A stretch of DNA of 64,000 bases from Pseudoalteromonas viridis (GCF_017742995.1 NZ_CP072425.1:2108001-2172000); one strand, 5' to 3'; counted from the stretch's first letter, positions 18,032-27,927 are shown. The notes: generated by a model from the sequence alone, not told the origin. Numbers and translations: made by a program.

Positions 18032-18894
18032 AGCTATCATTGCTTCGCTTTGATCATATAGCAGAATATAAGCAGCTAATGCGTGTTGAAAAACCCATCG
18101 GTACCTTGTTATTGATGTGGCCAACACTCTGGAGCTTATGGATTGCATCCGCTGGTATGCCGCACTGGCACTTACTCCTTATCTTTGCGCTGGGCACCTT
18201 CATGATGCGCAGTGCAGGCTGCGTGATCAATGATTTTGCCGATCGCAAAGTAGATGGCGCCGTTAAAAGAACTGCCCAACGCCCGCTGGCCAGGGGAGCC
18301 GTCAGCGAAGGGGAGGCACTCACTTTGTTCGCCTTGTTGATTGGGGCGTCTTTTTTACTGGTATTGTTGCTGAACTGGCAGACCATTTTACTGTCGTTTG
18401 GTGCTTTAGCACTGGCCAGTGTTTACCCTTTTATGAAGCGTTACACCCATTTACCTCAAGTTGTGTTGGGCGCTGCTTTTAGCTGGGGGATCCCTATGGC
18501 CTTTATGGCCGTTCAGGAAACCGTCCCTGCCATTGCCTGGGTGCTGTTTATTGCTAACCTGCTTTGGACTGTGGCCTACGACACAAAATATGCCATGGTA
18601 GATAAGGACGATGATGTTGTGGTTGGAATAAAGTCCACCGCTATTCTGTTTGGTCGTTGGGATAGACATGTCATTGCGGTGCTTAATCTGGCGTTCTTAG
18701 CCTGTATGGCCTGGGTCGCAACTCAAGTGACTATGTCTGTATGGTTCTGGTGTGGGTTTACCATTGCCGGACTGTGGTTGGTGAAACTGCAGTGGCAGAT
18801 CAACGACAGAAGCAGAGAGAAGTGCTTTGAGGCCTTTCTGAGTAATAACTATGTTGGTTTAGCGATGTTCGTCGGAGTGGTTGCCGGCCTTTGA
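18028..18894 (+). CDS. ubiA: 4-hydroxybenzoate polyprenyltransferase
   Basis: An integral inner-membrane prenyltransferase (288 aa, about eight to nine helices) that attaches the polyprenyl chain to 4-hydroxybenzoate. The two Asp-rich motifs are visible: [21 protein letters not shown] and [13 protein letters not shown]. It is coupled with ubiC, which supplies its substrate. Confidence 0.97.
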   Translation: MKLSLLRFDHIAEYKQLMRVEKPIGTLLLMWPTLWSLWIASAGMPHWHLLLIFALGTFMMRSAGCVINDFADRKVDGAVKRTAQRPLARGAVSEGEALTLFALLIGASFLLVLLLNWQTILLSFGALALASVYPFMKRYTHLPQVVLGAAFSWGIPMAFMAVQETVPAIAWVLFIANLLWTVAYDTKYAMVDKDDDVVVGIKSTAILFGRWDRHVIAVLNLAFLACMAWVATQVTMSVWFWCGFTIAGLWLVKLQWQINDRSREKCFEAFLSNNYVGLAMFVGVVAGL

Positions 18895-19043
18895 AGAGCG
18901 CTCTGGCAGCCGATTAATAAAAGCAAGAGGAGAAGGGGGTGAGCGAATTTTGTCTGACTCTATTCCTACGGTCAAAACCGCGATACCCGAATAGAATACC
19001 TAGCTTAAAACTCGCTCAAATCTCCCATTTACCAAACAGTTAA

Positions 19044-19070
19044 GAAAAAACGTTAACGCCTGCGGTTAAC
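19044..19070 (-). terminator. Terminator of the LysR gene overlapping its stop codon
   Basis: Read on the minus strand: GTTAAC, seven-base loop, GTTAAC, then G and a T run (A run 19045-19050 on the plus strand). The LysR stop codon (19066-19068) falls inside the first arm. A wider perfect repeat AAACAGTTAA (19034-19043) / TTAACTGTTT (19066-19075) could form an alternative hairpin. Confidence 0.7.
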
Positions 19071-19971
19071 TGTTTACCGCTGTAGCAACGGCATTTTTCT
19101 GCGCTGTTTGTTCAATTAATGACAATAAATTACTGACGTGAGAACCGCTACCTAGCTGGTGGCTGGTTTGCACGACAATCTGTTCATGACTCGCATCCTT
19201 GTTAGTCTTCAGTAATAGCAGATCAGGGTCTTGTGCGATGACTTTAGAGTGCTCAATGCTTGCTATTGCAAAGCTCTGGCTGCTCTTCAGTCCGTCAATA
19301 ACCTGGCTGATATTACCAATCTTGACATTGGTTGACTTATTGAGCCCTTCAACCGCCTCATTCAGCATGTTCTGTACCTGTTTAGACTGAGAGAAACAGC
19401 CGTACATAGGATACTGAGCAAGCTCACTGCGGCGAATACTGTCTTGTGTTGCCAGTGGATGGCGTTTGGCAACAAATAGGATCAGCTGGTCGGGCAGGTG
19501 GATATCACTCACTAAGCTGGTTGCAGATTCAAGATAAACACTGATGTCTATTTCGCCAAGCTGGAGCTTGCGAAGCAGATCGTGCTCACTCAAAAGTTGC
19601 ATTTCAACTTTGACGTTGGGGAAATCCGCCAAAAACTGTCCACATGACGTTGGCACTATGCTACTGGCTTGAGCTGTGTAACCAACAACAACGCGTTGTT
19701 GATCACGACCAAACAAGCTTTGTTTGATAGTGTTTCTGGTTATGTCTAATTCCGATAAGGTCGACTTACAATAATTGAGAAAAAGTTCACCTTGTTCGGT
19801 CAGTTTGACGGAGCGGGTCGATCGTTTGACAAGTTCACAGCCAATCTCATCTTCCAGTGTCTGAATGCTTCTGGTGAGTGCGGAAGTACTGATATTGGTT
19901 TGTTCTGCGGCTTGCCTAAAGTGGCGTAAATTGCCTAAAGCAACGAATTGCTCGAGTTGTTCAAATCTCAT
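19066..19971 (-). CDS. LysR-family transcriptional regulator
   Basis: 301 residues. The N-terminal winged helix (MRFEQLEQFVALGNLRHFRQAAEQTNISTSALTRSI, here in pieces: LRHFRQAAEQ, TSALTRSIQTLEDEIGCEL) is followed by a periplasmic-binding-protein-like effector domain starting near residue 90 (VVVGYTAQASSIVPTSCGQF). The ligand and target genes are unknown. LysR regulators often control a divergent neighbour. Here the next upstream gene (the HD-GYP regulator) ends toward it rather than diverging, so the target is not obvious from context. Confidence 0.93.
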   Translation of the reverse strand: MRFEQLEQFVALGNLRHFRQAAEQTNISTSALTRSIQTLEDEIGCELVKRSTRSVKLTEQGELFLNYCKSTLSELDITRNTIKQSLFGRDQQRVVVGYTAQASSIVPTSCGQFLADFPNVKVEMQLLSEHDLLRKLQLGEIDISVYLESATSLVSDIHLPDQLILFVAKRHPLATQDSIRRSELAQYPMYGCFSQSKQVQNMLNEAVEGLNKSTNVKIGNISQVIDGLKSSQSFAIASIEHSKVIAQDPDLLLLKTNKDASHEQIVVQTSHQLGSGSHVSNLLSLIEQTAQKNAVATAVNS

Positions 19972-20080
19972 GTGAAATTCCTTTTATTTCAACAAAAATG
20001 CAATGACAACGTTGATTCCCTAATACTAATACAGTTTAGAGAAACATCCAAGTGAATTTTTTACATTTCGCTTACAAAAA

Positions 20081-21607
20081 CTAATCTGGGTACTGATCAC
20101 GTATTGCGACGAATTGTTCCAGATTTTCTACAAACAGATCAACCAGTTTGGGATCAAATTGTTGACCACGCTGGCGTTTTATCTCTGTTAGAATTTCTTC
20201 AAGTGTCCAAACCGGCTTGTAACAGCGAACACTACCGAGTGCATCGAACACATCCGCCAGCGCCGTAATTCTTCCGGCTATGTCTATTTGTTCACCTTTC
20301 AGGCCTTGCGGATAACCGCTGCCATCCCACTTTTCATGATGCTGATGTGCGATGATTGCGCCGCATTGCAAAATGTCATTTGTTGAGTTTTTTAGTATTT
20401 CATAGCCCTGTTGGGCATGAGTCTTCATTATTGCCCATTCATCGTCATTCAGTTTTCCGGGTTTATTGAGAATGACATCCGGGATGCTAATCTTGCCAAT
20501 GTCGTGCAAAGGTGAAGCAAGTTTTATAATTTCTGCCCTATAATCGTTTAATCCGACCAATTTAGCCAGTAATAAACTGTAATGCGCCACCCGCTTGACA
20601 TGAGAGCCGGTTTCCTTAGAACGTTTTTCTACCGCTTCACCGAGGATATAAGACAGCTCTTTTTGTGACTCTTTGACGGTTTCTCTGAGGTTCAGATTAT
20701 CGTATGCCAGTGCAATATTATTGGCGAAAAAGGCCAGTAACTGGCAATCTGTCGGTTGCAACAGGCCTTTCTTACTGACATAGAGCATGGTCTCTAAACC
20801 AGCCTGACTGGTAAAATAACCAACATACTCATGATCAGACTTACTAGAGGTTTTGCGGTTATGGGTTTCTATAAAACGACTTTTCACTTTGTCTGGTAAG
20901 GCGGTTTGTTCCGGCGCTACGCCAGCACCAGAGGCCGCAAGCAGCTGAAATTCGGCCCCCGCGCCATTTTGTTTATTGACGGCGGCCGCACAGTAGATAT
21001 CGGAATCACTGAGCCCCATCACATCCGCAACATGGGATAAGATGGTGGAGGCAAAGTCCTGGACATTATTACATTTCAAAAAGCTGGAAGACGCATCAAT
21101 AATGCGTTCGAGCCCTTGTTTGTGCCGTTCAATGGTTTGGATGTCGCGGTGAGAGCGCAGTGCCGAGTATAGTAAGGTCTTTAATTTCACCGCAGTGAGC
21201 TCAGTTTTGTTTTTGTAGTCATTGATGTCGTAATCACGAATGACTGACTCTTCAGGTGCTTCTCCTGGTTGTCCGGTGCGCAAGATAAGGCGAATATCAT
21301 GGTTGGCCATGTCGTTGCGAATGAACTTAATCAGATCCAGCCCGGCATGGTTACTTTCCATTACCACATCAATTAAACCCACTGAAATGGAGTCTTCAGA
21401 GTTGAGGATGTCCATGGCCTGTTTTGCCGAGTAGGCATGATGAAAACGCAATGGCTTTTGCTCAAACCGAAAATCTGACAATACCAACTTGGTCACCTGA
21501 TGGATGTCTTCTTCATCATCGACCACCAGGATATCCCAGCAGGCATTATCGACAGTAATATGCTCTTCATCCTTAAGTGGCTCATTTGAAAAGAGAAAAC
21601 TGCTCAC
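20081..21607 (-). CDS. Response regulator with DUF3369 and HD-GYP domains (c-di-GMP phosphodiesterase)
   Basis: 508 residues. A receiver domain spans ~25-150, with acidic WDILVVDDEEDIHQ and phosphoacceptor Asp in VGLIDVVMES. DUF3369, a GAF-like sensor, spans ~165-320. A C-terminal HD-GYP domain follows, with SPLHDIGKISIPDVIL, HAQQGYEIL and HHEKWDGSGYPQG. All catalytic metal ligands of the HD-GYP signature appear intact, so hydrolysis of cyclic di-GMP to GMP is expected. No histidine kinase gene is adjacent. It probably lowers c-di-GMP and favours motility (inference). Confidence 0.93.
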   Translation of the reverse strand: MSSFLFSNEPLKDEEHITVDNACWDILVVDDEEDIHQVTKLVLSDFRFEQKPLRFHHAYSAKQAMDILNSEDSISVGLIDVVMESNHAGLDLIKFIRNDMANHDIRLILRTGQPGEAPEESVIRDYDINDYKNKTELTAVKLKTLLYSALRSHRDIQTIERHKQGLERIIDASSSFLKCNNVQDFASTILSHVADVMGLSDSDIYCAAAVNKQNGAGAEFQLLAASGAGVAPEQTALPDKVKSRFIETHNRKTSSKSDHEYVGYFTSQAGLETMLYVSKKGLLQPTDCQLLAFFANNIALAYDNLNLRETVKESQKELSYILGEAVEKRSKETGSHVKRVAHYSLLLAKLVGLNDYRAEIIKLASPLHDIGKISIPDVILNKPGKLNDDEWAIMKTHAQQGYEILKNSTNDILQCGAIIAHQHHEKWDGSGYPQGLKGEQIDIAGRITALADVFDALGSVRCYKPVWTLEEILTEIKRQRGQQFDPKLVDLFVENLEQFVAIRDQYPD

Positions 21608-21666
21608 ATAGAACCTCTGCTCAGTGCCTATTCTCTGTTAGTATAGCCAGCAAAAAAGTGAGTTGC

Positions 21667-22065
21667 TTAATCTTGTATTGGCTTTTTTTCAATATTGTTA
21701 AGTTCAATCTCTATGGCATCACAGGAAATATGTATCTCGTACAAGGAAAGCAATAATGAAAGTGTCAGGCAGCAGAGGCTGGCGCCAAACAAAACGACCC
21801 CTAATAGTGCTACGTCGATGAATAAGGCAAACATCGACATAGTGCAGAGTAAAAAGGCGATGACCCCCCACACCTGCATGAGACGAATGAGCTTGATACG
21901 CTTCTTGAGGTTGTCAATCTGGGCGACAACCAAGGGCCTGAGCTGGTCGCCTTCTCTGGCGTTTAACTCTCTGATCAGCTGTGCCAGCACTAAAAATCGA
22001 TTGGTGTAAGCCAGCAATAATAAGGAAATGGCAGGAAATAGTAACCCCGGTGTGGTGAGCGTCAT
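21667..22065 (-). CDS. DUF2721 family membrane protein
   Basis: 132 residues from the chosen start. An N-terminal hydrophobic helix (LLFPAISLLLLAYTNRFLVLA) leads into a basic amphipathic loop (LVVAQIDNLKKRIKLIRLMQ). Two closely spaced membrane helices follow (VWGVIAFLLCTMSMFALFI and ALLGVVLFGASLCCLTLSLLL), with a short cytoplasmic tail. This is the DUF2721 pattern; the function is unknown. ATG 22065 is chosen over 22086 because ACGGAG lies eight bases upstream. It is divergent from the DUF2007 gene. Confidence 0.85.
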   Translation of the reverse strand: MTLTTPGLLFPAISLLLLAYTNRFLVLAQLIRELNAREGDQLRPLVVAQIDNLKKRIKLIRLMQVWGVIAFLLCTMSMFALFIDVALLGVVLFGASLCCLTLSLLLSLYEIHISCDAIEIELNNIEKKPIQD

Positions 22066-22128
22066 TTTTGTACTCCGTCTAAGCACGCTACAATAGTGAA
22101 TATCATAGCAAAATTTTGGAGCCCGGCG

Positions 22129-22461
22129 ATGAGTAATGCAATGCTTGAGTGGACGTGTGTATATCGTACGGATAACCCATTAGAAGCCCATATTGTGCTT
22201 GGGCTACTGGCCCAGGCACGGCTGAAAACACACGTAGAAGGAGAGGCACTGGCAGCGGCGTTGGGGGAGATGCCCTTCAGTCAAAACACAATAAAAATAT
22301 TTGTCTGTGCGATAAAAGTACCCGAGGCAGAAGAAATCTTGGTAAACTATCAACAAACTAATTTATCGGAAGACTGGCAGTGTCACAGCTGCGCTGAGCA
22401 CAATGGCTCGGGGTTTCAATATTGCTGGCACTGTGGAAAAAGCTATGACAAAGGCCAATAA
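22129..22461 (+). CDS. DUF2007 protein with C-terminal zinc ribbon
   Basis: 110 residues from ATG 22129 (GGAG nine bases upstream). The N-terminal DUF2007 'putative signal transducing' fold has WTCVYRTDNPLEAHIVLGLLAQARLKTHVEGEAL. The C-terminal zinc ribbon has CHSC and CWHC pairs (WQCHSCAEHN...YCWHCGK). DUF2007 proteins are small PII-like ferredoxin folds of unknown role. The 3' end overlaps the DUF416 gene by 17 bases, so the pair is co-translated. Confidence 0.88.
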   Translation: MSNAMLEWTCVYRTDNPLEAHIVLGLLAQARLKTHVEGEALAAALGEMPFSQNTIKIFVCAIKVPEAEEILVNYQQTNLSEDWQCHSCAEHNGSGFQYCWHCGKSYDKGQ

Positions 22462-23041
22462 CTTTCAACGCATCAGAGAACTCAATTATTTACAAAAAGC
22501 GGTGCTTGCGGCTGCAATATTAGAGCGTATGCTGCCAAATTATGGTTTATTCAGTGAAGCCACCGGATTTGGTGATGAGACAACCCTGCGCAGTGCGCTG
22601 AATGTGTGCTGGGAAAAAGTGTTGCTGCCAAAAAGTAAAATCAGCCTGGAAAAACAAATTGAAAAAATAGAGCCCAATGTTCCCGAGCTGAAAGACTTCG
22701 ACATGTTTGGCACCTATGCCGCAATTGATGTAGCAACCGCGTTGCTTGGTTTTATTCAGGGCGTCATGAGTAAAGATGAAAGTGAGTTTGTCAATGTCGC
22801 CAAAATATCTCAGGCAACCGTGGCCAGATACATAGAGTTCCTGCTTGAAGCAGAAGGTACTGAGCCCGACAATCAACACGTCAGAGAGCATCCGTTGATG
22901 CAATACGAGATTGACGTGCTTAGTGAGCTTATTGATTGTGTCGCTGAGATGCCGAGGATTGACAATCAATCGGTTAAGACCCTTAAGGCGCTGGCACTGA
23001 GCGACGGCCAGACCAACATAGGTCTGGCAATCGAAGCCTGA
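22445..23041 (+). CDS. DUF416 family protein (YjaG-like)
   Basis: A 198-residue soluble helical protein matching E. coli YjaG in layout: [36 protein letters not shown] (in part: [18 protein letters not shown]), then [18 protein letters not shown], then a C-terminal [13 protein letters not shown]. The function is unknown. The start at ATG 22445 lies inside the DUF2007 gene; an upstream in-frame ATG at 22403 would add 14 residues not typical of the family. Confidence 0.88.
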   Translation: MTKANNFQRIRELNYLQKAVLAAAILERMLPNYGLFSEATGFGDETTLRSALNVCWEKVLLPKSKISLEKQIEKIEPNVPELKDFDMFGTYAAIDVATALLGFIQGVMSKDESEFVNVAKISQATVARYIEFLLEAEGTEPDNQHVREHPLMQYEIDVLSELIDCVAEMPRIDNQSVKTLKALALSDGQTNIGLAIEA

Positions 23042-23079
23042 TTTTTTTTATCCAAATTTTTAGTAGTGGAGAGTTAAAA

Positions 23080-24093
23080 TTGCGAATTTTAGGTATCGAA
23101 TCATCTTGTGATGAGACGGGGATCGCCATCTATGACGATGAGCAGGGATTGCTGGCACACCAGTTATATAGCCAGGTTAAAGTCCATGCTGATTATGGCG
23201 GCGTAGTACCAGAGCTGGCTTCGAGAGATCATGTTCGCAAAACCATTCCTCTTATTGAGGCCGCCTTCAAACAAGCCGGATGTGGACCAGAGTCGCTGGA
23301 TGGCATTGCCTATACAGCGGGACCGGGTTTGGTCGGCGCCTTGCTGGTCGGGACTTCTATTGGCCGTTCACTGGCCTTTGGCTGGAACATTCCTGCCGTG
23401 GCTGTGCACCATATGGAAGGACATTTACTGGCACCGATGCTGGAAGAAGAGATGCCTGAGTTCCCATTCGTTGCCTTATTGGTATCAGGCGGTCACACCA
23501 TGATGGTAAAGGTCGCTGGTATCGGTGAGTACGAAGTACTGGGTGAATCGGTGGATGATGCTGCCGGTGAGGCCTTTGACAAGACGGCCAAGTTATTGGG
23601 GCTCGATTACCCGGGTGGCCCTATGCTGGCCAAGTTGGCAACCAAAGGGGAAGCCGGTCGTTTTGTATTCCCAAGACCCATGACAGATCGTCCCGGACTG
23701 GATTTTAGCTTTAGTGGCCTGAAAACCGCGGCGGCCAATACCATCAAGTCGGCCGGTGATGACGAACAAACGAAAGCGGATATTGCCCACGCCTTTCAGA
23801 CGGCGGTTGTGGATACGCTGGCGATTAAATGCAAGCGGGCTCTAAAAGAGACGGGCATTAATCGTTTGATCATTGCCGGTGGGGTCAGTGCAAATACTGA
23901 ACTTCGCACTAAGCTGGAGCGCATGATGCAGGGCATGAAAGGCAAAGTGTATTATCCGCGCACAGAATTCTGCACCGATAATGGCGCGATGATCGCCTAT
24001 GCGGGTATGCAGCGCCTCAAGGCTGGTCAAACGGCAGAATTGAGTATGAAAACACAACCACGCTGGCCGCTGGACAGCTTACCCCCGCTATAA
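23080..24093 (+). CDS. tsaD: tRNA threonylcarbamoyladenosine transferase subunit TsaD
   Basis: A 337-residue ASKHA-fold enzyme that, with TsaB and TsaE, transfers the threonylcarbamoyl group to A37 of ANN-decoding tRNAs. It starts with TTG ([18 protein letters not shown]) behind GTGGAGAG. The metal-binding [10 protein letters not shown] is present, as are [10 protein letters not shown] and the C-terminal ASKHA motif [10 protein letters not shown] with [10 protein letters not shown]. The rpsU-dnaG-rpoD operon often next to it is not in the window; plsY converges on it instead. Confidence 0.97.
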   Translation: MRILGIESSCDETGIAIYDDEQGLLAHQLYSQVKVHADYGGVVPELASRDHVRKTIPLIEAAFKQAGCGPESLDGIAYTAGPGLVGALLVGTSIGRSLAFGWNIPAVAVHHMEGHLLAPMLEEEMPEFPFVALLVSGGHTMMVKVAGIGEYEVLGESVDDAAGEAFDKTAKLLGLDYPGGPMLAKLATKGEAGRFVFPRPMTDRPGLDFSFSGLKTAAANTIKSAGDDEQTKADIAHAFQTAVVDTLAIKCKRALKETGINRLIIAGGVSANTELRTKLERMMQGMKGKVYYPRTEFCTDNGAMIAYAGMQRLKAGQTAELSMKTQPRWPLDSLPPL

Positions 24094-24103
24094 CCTTCAG
24101 GTT

Positions 24104-24694
24104 CTAATCGACGTTTTTCTTGCCGAGCTTAGGCTCGGTGCCGTTCAGGAGCCGACGTATGTTGGCTCTGTGGCGAAATATAATGACCACAGTCAAAAAG
24201 CAGACGGGCAGGGTATACAAGGGTTTAATCATCCAGGTGTATGCGGGCGCAGCTAATACAGTCACGATAGCAGCGAGCGATGAATAGCGGGTCAGTGCCA
24301 GTACCAGCAACCAGGTACCTATCAACATGCCCCCCAGTGACAGCCCTATCGGCAGCAGCGCGCCAAACGCCGTTGCGACCGCTTTGCCACCGTTGAAGTG
24401 GAAAAAGACCGGATAAATATGGCCCAGGCAGGCACACACCGCGACCACCCCCAGCCAGATTGGCTCAATGCCAAGAAAGTACGCCCCCCACACCGGGATG
24501 GTGCCCTTGAGGATGTCAAATACCAGTACCAGGGCGGCGGGGAGTCTTCCGCCGAGGCGCAATACATTGGTTGCGCCGGGATTATTTGAGCCAGCAAAGC
24601 GGGGGTCGGGCAGTGAAAATAGCCTGGAGATCAAGATCGCGGAAGAGATTGAACCAAATAAATAAGCACAAATACATATTAAACTGACTATCAC
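24104..24694 (-). CDS. plsY: Acyl-phosphate glycerol-3-phosphate acyltransferase
   Basis: An integral membrane enzyme (196 aa) that makes lysophosphatidic acid from acyl-phosphate and glycerol 3-phosphate. The three cytoplasmic motifs are present: the first in [19 protein letters not shown] with [12 protein letters not shown], the second [18 protein letters not shown], and the third near the last loop. It is divergent from folB, the common gammaproteobacterial arrangement. Confidence 0.96.
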   Translation of the reverse strand: MIVSLICICAYLFGSISSAILISRLFSLPDPRFAGSNNPGATNVLRLGGRLPAALVLVFDILKGTIPVWGAYFLGIEPIWLGVVAVCACLGHIYPVFFHFNGGKAVATAFGALLPIGLSLGGMLIGTWLLVLALTRYSSLAAIVTVLAAPAYTWMIKPLYTLPVCFLTVVIIFRHRANIRRLLNGTEPKLGKKNVD

Positions 24695-24803
24695 AAGCTT
24701 CCTTATTTTTTCTTGCCGCTATTTGGGCTATCATCGACGCTTTATTTTAAGGCGGCTGAGTACGTGAAAAAGCCGATCCGAATCAGTCATGTCAGGAGTT
24801 TAC

Positions 24804-25154
24804 ATGGACACGGTCTATATCTCGCAATTACACGTCGAGACCATAATAGGAGTTTACGACTTTGAAAAAGAAAGTAAACAAAGCCTTTTCTTTGATATAG
24901 AGATGAAGACCGATATCTCGGCTGCCGCACGTCAGGATGACATCACCCTTGCGGTGGACTATGCCAAGGTTAGTGAGCGCGTGATTGCTCATACGGAGGC
25001 AAGTCGGCTCGAGTTATTAGAAACCTTGGTTGAGCAACTTGCTGCTTTGATCTTACAAGAGTTTGCTATTGAGTCGGTCACAATCCGAGTAAGCAAACCG
25101 GCAGCGGTACCTCAGGCGCAAACGGTTGGCCTGGAAATTACGCGGAACAGATAA
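24804..25154 (+). CDS. folB: Dihydroneopterin aldolase
   Basis: A cytoplasmic folate-pathway enzyme splitting dihydroneopterin to 6-hydroxymethyl-dihydropterin and glycolaldehyde. Features are VETIIGVYDFEKESKQ (N-terminal), AVDYAKVSERV, and catalytic-region LLETLVEQLA with VRVSKP near the C-terminus. ATG 24804 follows CAGGAGTTTAC; the ATG at 24789 lies before that ribosome site and is not used. 116 residues. folK, the next enzyme in the pathway, begins one base after its stop. Confidence 0.94.
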   Translation: MDTVYISQLHVETIIGVYDFEKESKQSLFFDIEMKTDISAAARQDDITLAVDYAKVSERVIAHTEASRLELLETLVEQLAALILQEFAIESVTIRVSKPAAVPQAQTVGLEITRNR

Positions 25155-25155
25155 T

Positions 25156-25644
25156 ATGGCGCACGTTTTTATCAGTATTGGTTCTAATGTTGATCGTGAT
25201 CGTCACTTTCGTCAGGGACTGGCGGCGCTCATCAGTCATTTTCCGGATTATGTTCATTCTGACGTCTATGAAAGCGAGCCGGTGGGGTTTAGTGGCAGAA
25301 ATTTTTATAATTCCGTGTTTGCGACCCACACGGATATGGCGTTATCCGATTTATGTGTTTTGCTAAAACAGATAGAGCGTGACAATGGCAGAACGCCCCA
25401 GGATAAGAAATTCAGCCCCAGAACGCTGGACCTGGATATTCTCTTTTATGACGATATGATCTGCGATACGCCTGCGCAATTGCCGCGAGATGAGATCACT
25501 AAGAATGCATTTGTCTTAAGGCCATTGGCCGAAATTGCTCCGGAATTTATCCATCCTGTGCAAGGCTGCAGTATTGCAGACATCTGGCAAGCGTATGACA
25601 ACCACACACAAAAACTATGGAAAGTGGAGTTTTCCTTACCATGA
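25156..25644 (+). CDS. folK: 2-amino-4-hydroxy-6-hydroxymethyldihydropteridine diphosphokinase
   Basis: Pyrophosphorylates the FolB product for folate synthesis. It has the family N-terminus [20 protein letters not shown], the substrate loop [17 protein letters not shown] and the metal-binding motif [14 protein letters not shown]. 162 residues from ATG 25156. It overlaps uppP by 4 bases (ATGA), making folB-folK-uppP one transcript. Confidence 0.95.
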   Translation: MAHVFISIGSNVDRDRHFRQGLAALISHFPDYVHSDVYESEPVGFSGRNFYNSVFATHTDMALSDLCVLLKQIERDNGRTPQDKKFSPRTLDLDILFYDDMICDTPAQLPRDEITKNAFVLRPLAEIAPEFIHPVQGCSIADIWQAYDNHTQKLWKVEFSLP

Positions 25645-26444
25645 GTATCATTGAAATAATTGTACTGGCGTTGATCCAGGGATTAACTGAATTTTTGCCT
25701 ATTTCCAGCTCGGCGCACCTGATTTTACCATCGCAAATATTAGGCTGGCAGGACCAGGGTCTGGCATTTGATGTTGCCGTTCACGTTGGCTCTTTGGCTG
25801 CGGTACTGATTTACTTTCGCAAAGAAGTGGCAGATATACTGAGCGCCTGGTTTAAATCGTTCGGCAAGCAAGGCACGACGGATGACAGCCGGCTGGGCTG
25901 GTGGATCATAGTGGCGACTATTCCGGGTCTGGTTATCGGGTTTTTAGCCAAAGATTTGGTTGAGGACTTTTCCCGCAGTGCCTGGGTGATTGCGGCAACC
26001 ACCGTCATCTTTGGTTTGTTGCTGTGGTACGCTGATGCCACTGCAAAACAAACCAAAACCATCTATCAGCTTAACTGGCGCAGTGCCCTGATCATTGGCT
26101 TCGCTCAGGTGATAGCCGCTTTGTTACCGGGAACCTCTCGCTCGGGGATCACCATGACGGCAGGCATGATGCTGGGTCTGAACAAGCAAAGCGCAGCGCG
26201 TTTTTCATTTTTGATGTCAATCCCGATTATTGCTGCGGCAGGTGGCTACTACACGCTTAAACTGGCCACTGGTGATGAGCTAATCGACTGGAACGCCATT
26301 ATTACTGGTGCTGTTTTGTCGTTTGTCGCCGCCTATGCGTGTATTCATTTCTTCCTGAAAGTGATTGAGCGGATGGGCATGCTGCCGTTTGTGATCTATC
26401 GGTTGTTGCTGGGCCTGTTCCTGGTGATTTTCCTGTCAGTGTAA
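25641..26444 (+). CDS. uppP: Undecaprenyl-diphosphate phosphatase
   Basis: An inner-membrane BacA/UppP enzyme (267 aa, multiple helices) that recycles undecaprenyl pyrophosphate, the carrier for peptidoglycan and O-antigen, and gives bacitracin tolerance. Motifs are [14 protein letters not shown] and [17 protein letters not shown], both active-site loops. It is translationally coupled to folK. A GC-rich hairpin GGCGGGC / GCCCGCC follows at 26454-26473, without a clear T run. Confidence 0.96.
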   Translation: MSIIEIIVLALIQGLTEFLPISSSAHLILPSQILGWQDQGLAFDVAVHVGSLAAVLIYFRKEVADILSAWFKSFGKQGTTDDSRLGWWIIVATIPGLVIGFLAKDLVEDFSRSAWVIAATTVIFGLLLWYADATAKQTKTIYQLNWRSALIIGFAQVIAALLPGTSRSGITMTAGMMLGLNKQSAARFSFLMSIPIIAAAGGYYTLKLATGDELIDWNAIITGAVLSFVAAYACIHFFLKVIERMGMLPFVIYRLLLGLFLVIFLSV

Positions 26445-26478
26445 TGCTCTCAAGGCGGGCCCAACAGCCCGCCAAGGC

Positions 26479-27018
26479 CTATACCGCTTTACGGTAGTAC
26501 ACCACATCCACAGGCCCGTCCGGGCCTGTGTGTTTTCCTTCTTTTAAAAATATCATCGACAGCTTTTTCATGATATTAATCGAGCCCAGGTTGTCTTTCA
26601 GGGCAATGGCGCTCAAATAATCCATCTTATTTTGCTCAGCTAGGTGCGCGGCAATGTGCTTAGCGGCCTCGGTCGCGTAACCTTTCCCCCAGGCCATTTG
26701 CTTAAATCGCCAGCCTATCTCTAGGTCCCGTTCATCCATGTCACCATCAAAAAAGTGCATGGGGCGGATCAAAACCCAGCCCAGAAAAGTATCGTCGTCA
26801 ATCAGGCTGCAATGCCACAGACCCCAGCCCTGTTGTGGGTTGGTAAACTTGGCCAGGCGCGGTAGGTAAAACTGCTCAATTTGCTCGCGAGAAGTCGGCT
26901 GACCATTAGTAATGTAGCGCATAACAGCAGGATCACTGTCGAGCTCAGTGAGCAGCTCACCATCCTGTTGTGTCATAAGCCGGTATTGTAAGCGTGTTGA
27001 AGGGGTAATTATCATCAT
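26479..27018 (-). CDS. GNAT-family N-acetyltransferase (RimJ/RimL-like)
   Basis: 179 residues with the GNAT fold. RLQYRLMTQQDGELL is the N-terminal strand, and DLEIGWRFKQMAWGKGYATEAA contains the acetyl-CoA-binding W(G)KGYATEA motif. The later NLGSINIMKKLSM is typical of the 'Acetyltransf_3' group. The substrate is unknown. It is convergent with uppP and divergent from the DTW gene. Confidence 0.88.
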   Translation of the reverse strand: MMIITPSTRLQYRLMTQQDGELLTELDSDPAVMRYITNGQPTSREQIEQFYLPRLAKFTNPQQGWGLWHCSLIDDDTFLGWVLIRPMHFFDGDMDERDLEIGWRFKQMAWGKGYATEAAKHIAAHLAEQNKMDYLSAIALKDNLGSINIMKKLSMIFLKEGKHTGPDGPVDVVYYRKAV

Positions 27019-27081
27019 TGTTATACTGCTTTTATAGTCAGAATTGTCTAAGATAGCCGACCCAAGTTTGAGGAGAGAAGT

Positions 27082-27750
27082 GTGGAAAACTCGGTACTGG
27101 CATTACGGGCTCAACAAATAGCATCCGCGCGGCGGGAATTCAAGGCCCGGGGATCAAAATTACCTCGCTGTGAGCGGTGTTTACTGGCTGAACCTTTATG
27201 TATTTGTGCGGGTGTTCAAGTCGCACAGTGCGACAGCGCGGTGTGTTTGCTCATGTATCATAATGAGAGTTTTAAACCTTCTAATACCGGCCGTCTGATA
27301 GCCGATATTGTCCCGGATAACCATGCGTTTCGCTGGGACCGTACCGACCCTGACCCGCGTTTATTGGCTTTATTAGCCGATCCCAGATATCAGCCTGTGG
27401 TGGTGTTTCCGGCTGACAATGTCGAGCCGCAGCGCGTGGTCAATCGGGTAACACGGCAAGGTGGCAAAACGCCGCTGTACATTTTTCTCGACGGGACCTG
27501 GCGTGAAGCGAAAAAGATGTTTCGCAAAAGCCCTTATCTGGATCAGTTTCCGGTTTTGTCTGTGACACCAGAAAGCTTGTCGGATTATAAGCTGAGGGTA
27601 GCCCCACATGCGCACCAGCTGGGGACGGCCGAAGTGGCTTGTGTGGTTTTGGCTGAAAATGGTGAAACACAGGCTGCGGAATATCTGACCCAGCATTTTG
27701 TGGATTTTCGCGATGCGTATCTGAAAGGGAAAAAAAGCAAACTGGCGTAA
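27082..27750 (+). CDS. tapT: DTW-domain tRNA-uridine aminocarboxypropyltransferase
   Basis: 222 residues. Four Cys near the N-terminus (CERCLLAEPLCIC) probably bind zinc. The name-giving DTW-type motif reads FLDGTWREAKKM, and PHAHQLGTAEVACVVL lies near the C-terminus. The family (E. coli TapT/YfiP) adds the 3-amino-3-carboxypropyl group of SAM to U47 of tRNAs. The start is GTG 27082, behind GAGGAGAG. The family assignment is firm, and TapT rather than a paralogue is likely. Confidence 0.87.
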   Translation: MENSVLALRAQQIASARREFKARGSKLPRCERCLLAEPLCICAGVQVAQCDSAVCLLMYHNESFKPSNTGRLIADIVPDNHAFRWDRTDPDPRLLALLADPRYQPVVVFPADNVEPQRVVNRVTRQGGKTPLYIFLDGTWREAKKMFRKSPYLDQFPVLSVTPESLSDYKLRVAPHAHQLGTAEVACVVLAENGETQAAEYLTQHFVDFRDAYLKGKKSKLA

Positions 27751-27765
27751 GCAGTTTAACGCGTA

Positions 27766-27927
27766 ATACCAATTTGCTTAATTAAGTGTTCTATTTTGAG
27801 GCGAGAAAACATGTTCGATAACTAGGCAAAAATTTTGCTATTTAGTTGTTCTAAATGAGAAATTTTTAACACAGTTAGCGTCATATTTGCTCCGTCAAAT
27901 TGAACAGGTATTAAGTGAAATTGGTAT
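27766..27927. repeat. 162-bp repeat-like element with inverted ends
   Basis: The left end ATACCAATTTGCTTAAT and the right end ATTAAGTGAAATTGGTAT are imperfect inverted repeats (ATACCAATTT exact, then CTTAAT with a one-base offset). The interior is AT-rich, with no ORF and a short dyad at CAAAAATTTTG. Such ATACCAATTT...AAATTGGTAT units recur between genes in Pseudoalteromonas-like genomes as far as I recall (not checked). No second copy is visible here. It could be a MITE or a REP-like element, lying between a gene end and the csrB terminator. Confidence 0.6.

Noticed and set aside
26454..26473. GGCGGGC/GCCCGCC hairpin after uppP as a full terminator
   Set aside because: The stem is strong but there is no T run on either strand, so it is noted only in the uppP entry.
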